A DNA stretch of 64,000 bases, taken from positions 186,001 to 250,000 of the forward strand of contig JAEYZG010000062.1 of assembly GCA_023428135.1 (NCBI GenBank). The letters are read 5' to 3'. Positions 1 to 8,553 of the stretch are shown piece by piece. The notes beneath the pieces were generated by a model, which saw only the letters and a list, made by a program, of their open reading frames with translations, did not search any database and was not told the DNA's origin. How positions within the stretch are numbered: the first letter of the stretch is position 1; every line of letters begins with the position of its first letter. The translations under genes and the position numbers were made by a program. This DNA comes from Bacteroidota bacterium. GTDB lineage: Bacteria > Bacteroidota > Bacteroidia > Cytophagales > Cytophagaceae.

Positions 1-103
1 TGCAACCTTTAACTTCATAGCCTTCTTTTTGAAAAATAAATTCAAGTATATCAATAATCTCCCGGCTTTCGTCTGCTATTAGTATCTTAAAATTCTGACT
101 CAT
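1..103 (-). CDS. Response regulator receiver domain, N-terminal fragment (cut by window edge)
   Basis: The minus strand reads from an ATG at 103 to the window edge without a stop. The 34 visible residues begin MSQNFKILIADESREIIDIL and continue into a helix and a KEGYEVKG segment. This is the first strand, acidic pocket and first helix of a CheY-like receiver domain. The phosphoacceptor Asp and any output domain lie outside the window. It cannot be told whether this is a stand-alone receiver or a larger regulator. Confidence 0.7.
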   Translation of the reverse strand, partial: MSQNFKILIADESREIIDILEFIFQKEGYEVKGC

Positions 104-419
104 AAACAACTACTTTAATAATGAAAAAGCACACTGGAAGCATATATAAATTATTGACAGTGGTTATATTCATTAAATTTCCACCTGACTAAAATTAACA
201 AAATCTATGATTAGTTTACATTTTTATAAAGCTAGGTCCATAACATTTAATATAATTTTAATTTTTTCAAAGGAATGATATTTAAACCAATCTCATAACC
301 AACTGCTTACTAAATCAATAGATTTAATTGTTATTTAAGTTCTGTTTACCACTAATCACAGAATATATAAAGGCATTCTTTTATTGGGTCTTTAATGAAT
401 TAAAATGATTTTCCAACAG

Positions 420-930
420 GAAAGAAGACTCCGCGATCAACATTGCTCATTCAGAAAAAGACACCGGTGATAGATTTGATATACCCTTGCACAAGAGGTA
501 TATACAGAGCTTCTATTGAAGGTTCATACGAAGTGTAGAAGACAAGAATAAATTATTATATTCTAGCAAAAAAAATTGAATAACCTCTTTGAAATAGGCA
601 ACAAGTAAACCGTTTATAGCAATGACAATAAAATATTAAAAACTATCCTATCTATGAATTTGTGGATGAATAGAAAATCTACTGCAAGAAGTCTTATGCA
701 ACATCCCCCTATGTTTTCAATCCTTCGTATTAAATTTAAAAATCACTTAAAAAAAAAAAAAACAAATCAAAAGTAGCTGGAATGATCAATTGTAAAATCT
801 GAGAATGCTGATGAAATACTTTCTGTTTATTCTTTGGAAGGTAAAAATCTGGAGTTGCGGATATAAAGGAAGACTATATTTATATCTTCAGATACAAGAA
901 TGGTAAGATTATAAAAACTAACTAGCACTG
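420..930 (+). pseudogene. Decayed secreted-protein remnant, possibly with a T9SS type A tail
   Basis: Codon-like segments in at least two plus-strand frames are interrupted by stops and a frame change. The end resembles Por_secretion tail domains: a 'vYslxGkxl' strand, then 'YIYxFRYKNGKxIKTN' before the stop at about 930. The pattern is weak and there is no usable start. It may be chance, but the spacing of the two segments matches that of sorting tails. Confidence 0.25.
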
Positions 931-943
931 AGTATTAGATATT

Positions 944-985
944 AAAAATAAAGCCATTCAAAAGAATCTTGATGGCTTTATTTTT
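944..985. terminator. Bidirectional intrinsic terminator downstream of efp
   Basis: Perfect 14-bp inverted arms at 944-957 and 972-985 with a 14-nt loop. Both sides end in A/T runs, so it can work for efp on the minus strand and for the decayed plus-strand region. Confidence 0.75.
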
Positions 986-1001
986 TATACTGTAAATGAA
1001 T

Positions 1002-1565
1002 TTATTTCACTCGTTCCACATACTCACCTGTCTCAGCATTTACCTTTATTCTTTCACCTGCTTCAACAAACAAAGGTACCTGAACGGTAGCCCCCGTTTC
1101 AACAGTAGCGGGTTTTAAAGCTCTTGTTGATGTATCTCCTTTTAATCCTGGTTCTGTATAAGTAACTTCCAGTTCAACATGCGTAGGAGGTTCAGCATAA
1201 ACAGGAACATCATTATCATCAAACTTTACAAGAACAATGGTATTCTCTTTTAGAAACTTAAGAGATTCGCCAAACAATACCATAGGCACGGGTAATTGTT
1301 CGAATGTCTCCGGATGCATGCAGACCAGAGAATCACTTTCCTGATACAGATATTGCAATTCGCGGGTTTCCACTCTTACCAGTTCAATCTTTTCTCCAGA
1401 CCGGAATCTGATTTCACTTTGTTTACCGGTTTTCACATTGCGACTTTTGACAGTGTATATCGCATTACCCTTTCCTGGTGTAATGTGCGTATAATCCGTA
1501 ACCATCACCAATTCACCGTTATATCTCAAAAATGCGCCTTTGGAAATATCCGAAGTAGTAGCCAT
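1002..1565 (-). CDS. efp: Translation elongation factor P
   Basis: EF-P binds the ribosome between the P and E sites and relieves stalling at polyproline stretches. The 187-residue product has the normal EF-P length. It shows the N-terminal KOW-like domain with the tip loop (ITPGKGNA, residues about 28-35), whose lysine is the residue modified in other bacteria. The two OB domains follow, with the conserved GLKGDT and VPLFVEAGERIKVN segments near the C-terminus. No EpmA/EpmB modification genes are in the window. It is monocistronic, with a consensus Bacteroidota promoter just upstream and a strong hairpin downstream. Confidence 0.97.
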   Translation of the reverse strand: MATTSDISKGAFLRYNGELVMVTDYTHITPGKGNAIYTVKSRNVKTGKQSEIRFRSGEKIELVRVETRELQYLYQESDSLVCMHPETFEQLPVPMVLFGESLKFLKENTIVLVKFDDNDVPVYAEPPTHVELEVTYTEPGLKGDTSTRALKPATVETGATVQVPLFVEAGERIKVNAETGEYVERVK

Positions 1566-1592
1566 ATTTTTTTATTTTAGTTAAAGCAGATT

Positions 1593-1623
1593 CAAAGCTA
1601 CGACCATAGATCCATTCAACAAA
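1593..1623 (-). promoter_or_regulatory. efp promoter, consensus Bacteroidota type
   Basis: On the minus strand TTTG (1623-1620) is followed after exactly 19 nt by TAGCTTTG (1600-1593). This matches the Bacteroidota primary-sigma consensus TTTG-N19-TAnnTTTG. The efp ATG lies 27 nt downstream of the -7 box. Confidence 0.7.
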
Positions 1624-1862
1624 AAATCTTTTAAACTATGTTATACTAATCTCAATAAAATTTCTTTTATAAAAAATCAGTTTCAATAATTATGTGATAT
1701 TAAGAACCTATTATTTTTTTCAATATTTCAATATTCCAATATTTCCCCAAACTCATGTTTCAACACTCAACCGCTTGATTGTCATAAATTTTCACAAAAA
1801 GTATTTTTCCAATATTGGTATAAAGAAATTAAAAAGCCTAAAACTATACTTCAATAGATAAA

Positions 1863-1890
1863 AATAAGTTTCAAATAGACGAAACTTATT
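1863..1890. repeat. Inverted repeat upstream of the STAS-like gene
   Basis: AATAAGTTTC at 1863-1872 and its exact complement GAAACTTATT at 1881-1890, separated by 8 nt. It lies about 100 bp before the ATG at 1993. It may be an operator or a weak hairpin. Confidence 0.45.
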
Positions 1891-1992
1891 ATATCTTGGA
1901 ACCGTATAAATATTCAATTTGAATACAATATACCAAAAATTGTACTTTTCAAATAAAGATAATTTATATTTTCAACTCAAAGAGTATCAAAA

Positions 1993-2388
1993 ATGGTTAC
2001 AACAAAAGTTTTTCAGGAAGAATACTGTGAAGTTACAGAAGGTTCAAACGGTATTATCTATGCAAGATGGAGTGGATTCTTAAAACCAGAACAAGTAAGG
2101 AAAGGCTGTTCGGTAATTACAGAACATGCTACAAAAAATAAGATTACAGTCCATCTGAGTGACCACAGAAACCTAAAAGTACTGTCGAAAGAGGTACAGG
2201 AATATCTTGCAAAAGAGTGGTTTCCAGAAGTAGAAAAAATCGGCATGAAAAAAATCGCTGCACTGGTAGCACCTGATTTGTTTGCGAAAGCAACGGTTGA
2301 TAAGGTTAACAAAGACGCCCATGTCGGAAATCTTGTAATAAGAACTTTTGAAAGCGAAGATGAATGTATTAAATGGCTTTTAAGCTAA
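1993..2388 (+). CDS. STAS/SpoIIAA-like domain protein
   Basis: 131 residues, no signal peptide, predicted cytoplasmic. The alternating strands and helices (EYCEVTEGSNGIIYARWSG, ITVHLSDHRNLKVLSKEVQEYL, KIAALVAPDLFAKATVDKV) match the SpoIIAA/STAS-like proteins common in Cytophagales, whose roles are unknown. The ATG follows an A-rich stretch without a Shine-Dalgarno sequence. The next gene starts 7 bp after the stop, so the two are very probably co-transcribed and functionally linked. The family assignment rests on pattern only. Confidence 0.6.
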   Translation: MVTTKVFQEEYCEVTEGSNGIIYARWSGFLKPEQVRKGCSVITEHATKNKITVHLSDHRNLKVLSKEVQEYLAKEWFPEVEKIGMKKIAALVAPDLFAKATVDKVNKDAHVGNLVIRTFESEDECIKWLLS

Positions 2389-2395
2389 TAAAAAA

Positions 2396-3499
2396 ATGAC
2401 CCCAGAAACATTAAAACCCCCGCTACTAACCGAAGGAAATAAATGGAAAAAGATTAGTCAGGAAATTGACAAACTTGATCCGATACAAATTGACCGGCTA
2501 ATTCCTTTCATTCATAAACTCAACAGAGAAAAGAATGTACAGGCACTTACCGAGATTTTATACAAACATTTACCTTACCCGGAAAGGCTCGAAAGATTCA
2601 CATACAATGAATCCATTGCCTGCATGAGGGACATTGGAATTTTTCTGGGGTCATTAAAAAAACACGGTACAGAACCAGTTGAAGTAATTCCTGAACTGGA
2701 CTATGTATTGGATGTATTAAGTGACAAAACAAATTTACCTCCGAGAGATACACTTTTTCATTATACCATCTGGAACCCTTCTGGCCTGAGGGTTAGGACC
2801 TATACTGGTCTTAGCGATGAAATTCATCTCATAGAGAGTGTAAAAATGTCAATGTTTCCTCTGGTGGATGCTATCTATAATTTAGTAGAATTACATCAAA
2901 CTCCTTTGAACACTCCTGCCTTCGAAGAACTTTGCAATTTAGCAGAAGAAAATCTTTCAGGAATGATTAATGGAATTGTATATGCAAAGCGCAATGTTTC
3001 CCCGGAAGTTTTTGCAAATGAATTAAGATTTTATTTTGATCCGATTTCATTATACAGAAGAGAATTTATAGGTCCGGGAGCTGTTGAAATGCCGCTGTTT
3101 GTATTTGACCATCTCCTTTGGAGCTCTGAAAGTATCGATGAAGAATATGTTAAGTTTAAAATAACATACCTTCCATTTAATCAGCCGGATATTAGAGACA
3201 TTTATTATAACTACGACAATCAGCCTTCGCTTGCAACAAAAGCAATTGAAGCATTGAAGAAAAATCCTACGTATTGTCCTCAAACCGCAAAATCTACAAG
3301 AGCTTTACTTTCCCTGTGTAACAGATTAAAAAGCTTCAGAATGCCTCATAAAAAATTAGCGGAGGAATCTTATGCGCAGCAAAAAGAAAGAAGCCATGGC
3401 AGTGGAGGATATTCTACGGATATTTTGAGTCACATCATATCACTGAATCTAAAAACGATTTCTGATATTGAACAGGCAATTACCCGATATGGCAGATAA
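2396..3499 (+). CDS. PrnB/indoleamine-2,3-dioxygenase superfamily heme protein
   Basis: 367 residues, cytoplasmic. Near the C-terminus it reads FRMPHKK (H318), then after 16 residues GSGGYSTDIL. In indoleamine 2,3-dioxygenases the order is MPxxHRxFL, with the proximal heme-ligand His, followed by a GTGGT loop; the pattern here is parallel. The length is close to that of PrnB, the IDO-fold enzyme that rearranges 7-chlorotryptophan in pyrrolnitrin synthesis and also carries its heme-ligand His near residue 313. No prnA, prnC or prnD homologues are nearby, so pyrrolnitrin synthesis is unlikely and the substrate (perhaps an indole) is unknown. It is paired with the STAS-like gene and followed by a strong hairpin. 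The superfamily call is moderately secure; the reaction is not. Confidence 0.6.
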   Translation: MTPETLKPPLLTEGNKWKKISQEIDKLDPIQIDRLIPFIHKLNREKNVQALTEILYKHLPYPERLERFTYNESIACMRDIGIFLGSLKKHGTEPVEVIPELDYVLDVLSDKTNLPPRDTLFHYTIWNPSGLRVRTYTGLSDEIHLIESVKMSMFPLVDAIYNLVELHQTPLNTPAFEELCNLAEENLSGMINGIVYAKRNVSPEVFANELRFYFDPISLYRREFIGPGAVEMPLFVFDHLLWSSESIDEEYVKFKITYLPFNQPDIRDIYYNYDNQPSLATKAIEALKKNPTYCPQTAKSTRALLSLCNRLKSFRMPHKKLAEESYAQQKERSHGSGGYSTDILSHIISLNLKTISDIEQAITRYGR

Positions 3500-3532
3500 T
3501 AAAAATTAATATAATAATATAACAACCAGCGT

Positions 3533-3576
3533 ATGATAAACCACCCGGACTCTTTGTTCTTCAGGTGGTTTATCAT
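3533..3576. terminator. Intrinsic terminator between convergent genes
   Basis: Perfect 13-bp arms at 3533-3545 (ATGATAAACCACC) and 3564-3576. It ends the IDO-like operon and overlaps the end of the minus-strand kinase remnant. Confidence 0.7.
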
Positions 3577-3912
3577 TATTCTACAAGACTTTCATACTCA
3601 AGAGGAAATAGTATTTTAAACTCACTCCCCTTTCCCTTTTCGCTCTTTACTTCAATATAAGCATCGTATCTTTCAAGTATTTTTTTCAAATTATAAAGAC
3701 CAAGACCAGTACCTTCTGATTCCTCATCCTTATGAAGTCTGCTGAAAACTTTAAATAATCCGGATTGCTCTTCTTCAGTCAAGCCGACTCCATTATCTCT
3801 AACTGTCAAAATCCTATAATTGTCAATAATCAGAAAATTAATATTAATCAAAGGCCGTCTATCTGGATGCTTGTACTTGATTGAATTTGAAATAAGATTA
3901 AAGAGAACACTT
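3576..3912 (-). pseudogene. Histidine kinase remnant (HATPase_c domain only)
   Basis: The open frame encodes an ATP-binding domain: NLISNSIKYKHPDRRP (N box, around 3850-3905, upstream of any ATG), VRDNGVGLTEEEQSGLFKVF (G1) and GTGLGLYNLKKILERY (G2). It is blocked upstream by a stop near 3910. Farther up, to about 4020, only pieces such as EQLRKYNEKLLK survive in other frames. No sensor or phosphoacceptor domain is left. The closest intact relatives in this window are the PAS kinases at 24.3 and 61.9 kb. Very probably a pseudogene. Confidence 0.7.
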
Positions 3913-4052
3913 TAGTAACTTTTCATTGTACTTTCTCAATTGCTCTTATTGGAGGCCGTAAAGATCAGTATTTCGGAAACGGAATTTTAAGGTTGTAGAA
4001 ACTTAATCACAACTATATCTTTACAATATTGTTCTGCATGCAATTCAAACTT

Positions 4053-4868
4053 TTAATTAATTCTTCTGTAAATTTTTTCTTTATGATCTATCACCTGAAA
4101 ATATTTTTCAATTTTACTGAACCTAAGTGATTCCTTGTTGCCGAGAGCAAGAAACCCAAAAATAGGAAGACTGTTCATGAATAACTCAAACACCTTTTCC
4201 TGTAATTCTTTTTGAAAATATATCAGTACATTGCGACACACGATCAGATTAAATTCATTAAATGATCCGTCGTGCACAAGATTATGAACAGAAAACAGAA
4301 AGTTTTTACTTAGCTCTGAATCCATAATAGCTCTGTTGTATCTCGCATGATAGTAATCTGATAAGGAGTATAAGCCTCCTGCCTTAATATAATTTCTGGA
4401 ATATTCTTTCATACAGGATATAGGATAAATCCCCTCCTTTGCAGTCTGTAATACTTTACCATTTATATCTGTTGCATAAATCCTTGATTTGTCCAAAATA
4501 GCTTCTTCCTTAAAAAGCATTGCAAGAGAATACGTCTCTTCGCCTGTTGAACAACCTGCATCCCAAATGCGTACATAAGGATATGTCTTCAAGTAAGGAA
4601 GTACATTCTTCCATAGAGAAAGATAAAATGAAGGATCTCTGAACATCTCAGTTACATTTACAGTAACTTCTTCCAAAAAAAATTTAAAATACTCTGTATC
4701 TGCAAGTATTCTTAGTTTTAACTCACGCAAAGTTTCCAGGTTTTTATTAATCAAAAACCTGTTTATACGTCTCTTCATTGAAGCCTCGGAATATCCGGCA
4801 AAATTATAGCTATAGCGTTGCAGAATGGCCGTGAGCAAATCCTGGTATTCTTCATCTCCTATTTCCAT
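4053..4868 (-). CDS. cheR: CheR-type protein-glutamate O-methyltransferase
   Basis: 271 residues, full length for CheR. The N-terminal helical CheR_N domain (residues 1-75) is followed by an S-adenosylmethionine methyltransferase domain with VTEMFRDP, the SAM-binding IWDAGCSTGEETYSLAM and the CRNVLIYFQKELQEKV motif. CheR enzymes methylate glutamates of chemoreceptors. Here it sits 17 bp after a hybrid kinase/receiver gene and no receptor or CheA/CheW is in the window. It may therefore methylate a kinase-linked sensor, as in the CheB/CheR-PAS kinase modules common in Bacteroidota. No intact CheB is nearby. Confidence 0.9.
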   Translation of the reverse strand: MEIGDEEYQDLLTAILQRYSYNFAGYSEASMKRRINRFLINKNLETLRELKLRILADTEYFKFFLEEVTVNVTEMFRDPSFYLSLWKNVLPYLKTYPYVRIWDAGCSTGEETYSLAMLFKEEAILDKSRIYATDINGKVLQTAKEGIYPISCMKEYSRNYIKAGGLYSLSDYYHARYNRAIMDSELSKNFLFSVHNLVHDGSFNEFNLIVCRNVLIYFQKELQEKVFELFMNSLPIFGFLALGNKESLRFSKIEKYFQVIDHKEKIYRRIN

Positions 4869-4885
4869 AATACCATCTCCAATAT

Positions 4886-6060
4886 TTAGCTTTTATATAA
4901 CCACACACGCATCAGAGATAACAATTTAGTTAACTCTATTGGTTTGGATATGTAATCTGAAACACCTGCAGCGATACATTTTTCCTTATCACCTGTCATT
5001 GCCTTTGCTGTAATTGCGATAATAGGAAGGTTACGATATTCAAGCCTGGATCTGATATATCGAGTAGCATCGATTCCATCCATTTCCGGCATCATAATAT
5101 CCATAAGTATTATATCAATATCCGGATTAGCATCCAGCTCCTCTATGGCCTGTCTTCCATCATATGCCACTACTACATTCATTCCCTGATCTTCCAGCAC
5201 ATTGGTTAGAGAATATATATTACGCATATCATCATCAGCAATAAGTACTTTTTTATCTTTCAGCAACATATCCCTATGTACTATTGAAGATCTGGAAGAC
5301 TTTTCAATACTTTCGCCCATATTGTGCATAAAGAGTTTAACTTCTTCCAAAAGCCTGGTATATGAATATTCCGTCTTAACAATTATCGTATCTGCATACC
5401 TCTTGAATTTAGCTTCCTCATCTATGGAAAGATCTTTTCCTGAATAAATAATTACGGGCATTCCTTTTAGGCTATCATTCTTTTTTATAAACTCCAGCAG
5501 ATCATATCCATTATAATCAGGAAGTTTTATATCTAATATGATCCCGTCATATCTTTCCTTTCTCAAATATTCAAGAGCTTCTGCTCCATTAAAGGCATTA
5601 TCAGATTCAATTCCTTGAGATTTTAAAAGATCTTTTACTGCCAGACTCTCATTTTCATTATCTTCTACTATCAATACCTTCATTACATCTTTGTCCATAT
5701 TGAAACCGATTTTACTGAAGGCTTGATCGAGAGTCTCCAGGGCTACAGGCTTTGGTATAAAGTTTTCCTGCCCCAAGTGATTATGATAGGTATCCTTATC
5801 ATATGCAGACATCATATGTACGGGTATATCTTTTAACAAAGGATTATGTTTAAGTCCTTTAAGTACCTCCCACCCATTGGTATCCGGTAACTGAACATCA
5901 AGAAGAATGGCAGTAAAGTTATTCTCTTTTGCAATGTCAATCACTTCATTACCTTTATGAATAACTGTTACCTCATACCCTTTACTTTTAGCAAAGTCTT
6001 CAAGAATTTTGGAGAAATAAACATCATCTTCTACGATAAGGATACTCTTTGATGAGTTTC
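4886..6060 (-). CDS. Triple receiver module, C-terminal part of a frameshifted hybrid kinase
   Basis: Three CheY-like receivers in tandem: one with LLDVQLPDTNGW, one starting VLIVEDNENESLAVKDLL with IILDIKLPDYNGYDLL, and one starting VLIADDDMRNIYSLTNVL with ILMDIMMPEMDGIDATRYI. Each keeps the acidic pocket and the phosphoacceptor Asp. The first receiver does not begin at the GTG at 5944. Its frame continues upstream to about 6060 (SILIVEDDVYFSKILEDFAK), directly after the kinase segment but in another frame. It is therefore the C-terminal third of a hybrid histidine kinase separated by a one-base frameshift near 6060. CheR follows 17 bp downstream. Confidence 0.8.
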
Positions 6061-6897
6061 CGGCAGGATATTTTTAGTAGCAGATAATTCTTCAGATAAC
6101 GGTACATATTTTTCTGTCACCAGGACAGCTTCTTCCATATGGGTTTCGTCAGCTCTCTCCGGAAGATATAATGTAAATTGGCTCCCTTTGCCAACTGTGC
6201 TTTCCACTTGAATTTCTCCCCCAAGCAATAACGCTATATCCCTACTGATCGTAAGTCCAAGACCAGAGCCTCCGTATTTTCTGGTTGTCGATGGATCTGC
6301 TTGCTGAAAGGCCTCAAATATTAGATCCAGCTTATCTGTAGGAATTCCGACACCCGTATCATTTACGACAAAGGCGACTACTTTTTTATTATTCAAATCA
6401 GGATTCAGGAATTTCTTGTTGGATGTTGTTACAGGTTTTATGGTATATTCAATAGTACCGTTATCCGGAGTAAACTTGAATGCATTTGATAACAGATTCT
6501 TGAGCACCTGTTCTACTCTGAATTTATCAGTATAGATAACATCAGGAAGGCCCTTTTCAATAAGGAACTTAAAGTCTACATTTTTCTCTTTGGAAAGTTC
6601 TCTAAACTGATCATCCATTTTAAACTCAAAAGGTCTGAAATCCCCCAATTCTAGTTTTACTTTTCCTGATTCAACTTTTGCAAGATCCAGAATTTGATTG
6701 ATAAGCTTAAGTAAATCATTTCCGGAACGCTCAATAATTCCCGCTTGCTCAACTTCTTTCTTGCTTAATGTTTTGTTTTTGTTGTCTTTTAAAAGGCCTG
6801 AAAGTATTAAAATACTATTTAATGGTGTTCTTAGCTCATGGGACATATTGGCAAGGAAATCAGATTTATATTGACTGATTACCTCTACCTGATTCAT
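6031..6897 (-). CDS. HisKA-HATPase core of the frameshifted hybrid kinase
   Basis: The dimerisation domain shows SDFLANMSHELRTPLNSIL with the phosphoacceptor His. The ATPase domain follows with LLSNAFKFTPDNG, VNDTGVGIPTDKLDLIFEAF and GGSGLGLTISRDIALLLGG. The ATG at 6897 overlaps the preceding stop as ATGA. However, hybrid kinases of this type normally run from the coiled coil straight into this QVEVISQYKSDF segment, so this start is probably a frameshift scar. At the other end the frame runs out as THQRVSLS exactly where the neighbouring frame starts the first receiver. Confidence 0.8.
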   Translation of the reverse strand: MNQVEVISQYKSDFLANMSHELRTPLNSILILSGLLKDNKNKTLSKKEVEQAGIIERSGNDLLKLINQILDLAKVESGKVKLELGDFRPFEFKMDDQFRELSKEKNVDFKFLIEKGLPDVIYTDKFRVEQVLKNLLSNAFKFTPDNGTIEYTIKPVTTSNKKFLNPDLNNKKVVAFVVNDTGVGIPTDKLDLIFEAFQQADPSTTRKYGGSGLGLTISRDIALLLGGEIQVESTVGKGSQFTLYLPERADETHMEEAVLVTEKYVPLSEELSATKNILPETHQRVSLS

Positions 6898-7373
6898 CTT
6901 TGCCTTGCATCCTCAAGCGCTTTATTTTTTGAATTGATAGCCTCATATTGCAACTCTAGTTCCGCATTCTTTTCCTGAAGTTCTTCTTCACTTGCTCGTA
7001 ACTCTTCATCGGAAGTCTGTAACTTATCTCTTTGTTCTCTCAATTCATCATTCATAAACCAAAGCTCTTCCTGCTGCGCCTCCAGCTCTTCTGCCCGGTT
7101 CTGGGTTTCAGACAACAACTCATATGTTCTCATCTCTGATATTATTCCATTTATAAAAATGGATATTGTACTTCCGATACTATAAATAAACTGGAGATCC
7201 AGTTGATTGAATTTTCCTGTACTTAAAAGCTCGACTACTGCTATAGTTTTCTCCGAATGATAAAATGGAACTATTAAAATTTCAGCAACATCAAATGTGG
7301 CTAAGCCAGAATTGATCTTTATATTTTTTACAGATACATCATTAATTAACTGAACCTTTTCTGTAAGGCACAT
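6894..7373 (-). CDS. GAF and coiled-coil segment of the frameshifted hybrid kinase
   Basis: The first 80 residues are the C-terminal half of a GAF domain (ATFDVAEILIVPFYHSEKTIAVVELLSTGKF, LQFIYSIGSTISIFING). The rest is a long heptad coiled coil rich in E, L and Q (NRAEELEAQQEELWFMNDEL and onward) that would pass the signal to the kinase. Its ATG at 7373 is fortuitous: in the next frame the same DNA completes GEGLLGQCAL, the usual GAF core. It is thus a middle piece of one interrupted gene. Confidence 0.75.
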   Translation of the reverse strand: MCLTEKVQLINDVSVKNIKINSGLATFDVAEILIVPFYHSEKTIAVVELLSTGKFNQLDLQFIYSIGSTISIFINGIISEMRTYELLSETQNRAEELEAQQEELWFMNDELREQRDKLQTSDEELRASEEELQEKNAELELQYEAINSKNKALEDARQR

Positions 7374-8338
7374 TGGCCTAATAAACCTTCTCCAGGATAA
7401 AATTTATTAGGAACGTTCACATTTGTCTCGAATGCATAGGTATCTGCAATCTGAAAACTACCATCTTCTTGTACTATATAGATAATTCCCGACTGAGCCT
7501 TCATAAATTCAGTAAGGTACGACAAGACCTTACTGCTCAATATGCTTAAATCCCTTTCTCCTCTCAACAAATCATTGATCTGAGCATTTGCCTGCAACAA
7601 ATAATTCTGGTTGCTTATTTCATTTCTGTTTTTAATCAATAATTCATTGGAATTCTCAAGTTGACTATTAAGCGTTTTTAATTCCTGCTGAACAATTTCT
7701 CTGTTTTTGATATCATTATTTATAAAATAAAATGACACTCCGGCTAAAGCAATTGCAATGAGCGAGGAGACTACAATAATGATTGGAGATAACCTGTAAT
7801 ACTTATGGGCTGTTGCAACCCTGCTTTTGAGAAGCCTCTCCTCCTCGATCCGCATATTAGTATACACACTACGAATCTCATCCATCATTTTCTTTCCAAC
7901 AATCATATCGCTGTAACTTACCTGCGTCTTATCTTTTCTAAATTGCTCCAATACATGGTTCAATCTGTTAAAACGATGTTCCACCAACCGTTTCAATGTA
8001 TCTATAGACCGCCTTTGATATTCATTTTCGGCCGTAAGTTTCTTTAACTTAGCTAAATTCATTTCTACTCTTTTCTCAGCATTTCTGTATGGCTCCAGGA
8101 ATTGCTCATCTTTTGTAAGGATATAACCTCTCTGACCTGTCTCGGCTCCTCTTAACTCAGCAATGGTAGATTCTATATTGATGAGGACTTCATGCGTATG
8201 ATCTACCCAGGAAGATTGCTCTATCAGTTTTAATATGGTATAAAAAGAAAGGGATGAAGACAATATCAGTAGGACAATGGAGAATCCTAAACCCAGTCTT
8301 ATTTTTTTATTAAGACTAAATTTCTCAAAAGGCAACAT
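7346..8338 (-). CDS. CHASE3 sensor and start of GAF domain of the frameshifted hybrid kinase
   Basis: From the ATG at 8338 (MLPFEKFSLNKK; a TTG 33 bp upstream is less likely) the protein shows a transmembrane helix and a CHASE3-type extracytoplasmic domain (ESTIAELRGAETGQRGYILT, then FLEPY). A second transmembrane helix (LSPIIIVVSSLIAIALAGVS), a short coiled coil and the beginning of a GAF domain ending GEGLLGQCALQKRFS follow. The frame is lost near 7365 and resumes in the next segment. Together the four segments make one CHASE3-GAF-HisKA-HATPase-REC3 hybrid kinase of about 1,150 residues. Confidence 0.75.
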   Translation of the reverse strand: MLPFEKFSLNKKIRLGLGFSIVLLILSSSLSFYTILKLIEQSSWVDHTHEVLINIESTIAELRGAETGQRGYILTKDEQFLEPYRNAEKRVEMNLAKLKKLTAENEYQRRSIDTLKRLVEHRFNRLNHVLEQFRKDKTQVSYSDMIVGKKMMDEIRSVYTNMRIEEERLLKSRVATAHKYYRLSPIIIVVSSLIAIALAGVSFYFINNDIKNREIVQQELKTLNSQLENSNELLIKNRNEISNQNYLLQANAQINDLLRGERDLSILSSKVLSYLTEFMKAQSGIIYIVQEDGSFQIADTYAFETNVNVPNKFYPGEGLLGQCALQKRFS

Positions 8339-8553
8339 ATACAATATATTTAAATTAACACTGGCTGGCAATATCGATCAACTCATGCTATTACAACATG
8401 AAAGTAAAATTGAATACAACAATTAAAAAATGTATATGTTTAAGATATGAATATAAAATTTATACTATTTCTTCTGATCCTGAGCTATCGACAGGACAAC
8501 TATCTAACTATCAAAAATATAAAAACAAACCTGTAGAAAAACTCCCCGACCAA

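Larger units (their letters stand above)
104..1001. other. Mostly non-coding 900-bp stretch with decayed coding remnants
   Basis: No intact gene is visible. The plus strand has broken reading frames between about 420 and 930. One is a run reading KEDSAINIAHSEKDTGDRF near 421. Another is a C-terminal-looking piece near 790-930 (ILSVYSLEGKNLEL, then after a frame change DYIYIFRYKNGKIIKTN and a stop). The second resembles a decayed T9SS type A sorting tail. There is also a run of 14 A around 750. The last 60 bases hold the efp terminator. Confidence 0.5.
1566..1992. other. Divergent intergenic region between efp and the STAS-like gene
   Basis: 427 bp, very AT-rich. It holds the efp promoter at one end. 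In the middle, around 1728-1750, a short tandem of CAATATT-like units occurs. A perfect 10-bp inverted repeat lies at 1863-1890. I see no gene and no consensus promoter for the plus-strand gene at 1993. Confidence 0.6.

Noticed and set aside
750..765. A-run as a phase-variation tract
   Set aside because: The run of 14 A lies in decayed, non-coding sequence without an intact frame to switch.
1296..1580. Plus-strand open frame opposite efp
   Set aside because: It lies wholly within the efp coding region and its upstream promoter side; efp is certain.
2396..3499. Pyrrolnitrin biosynthesis locus
   Set aside because: Only a PrnB-like fold is present; the halogenase and oxygenase genes of the pathway are not seen.
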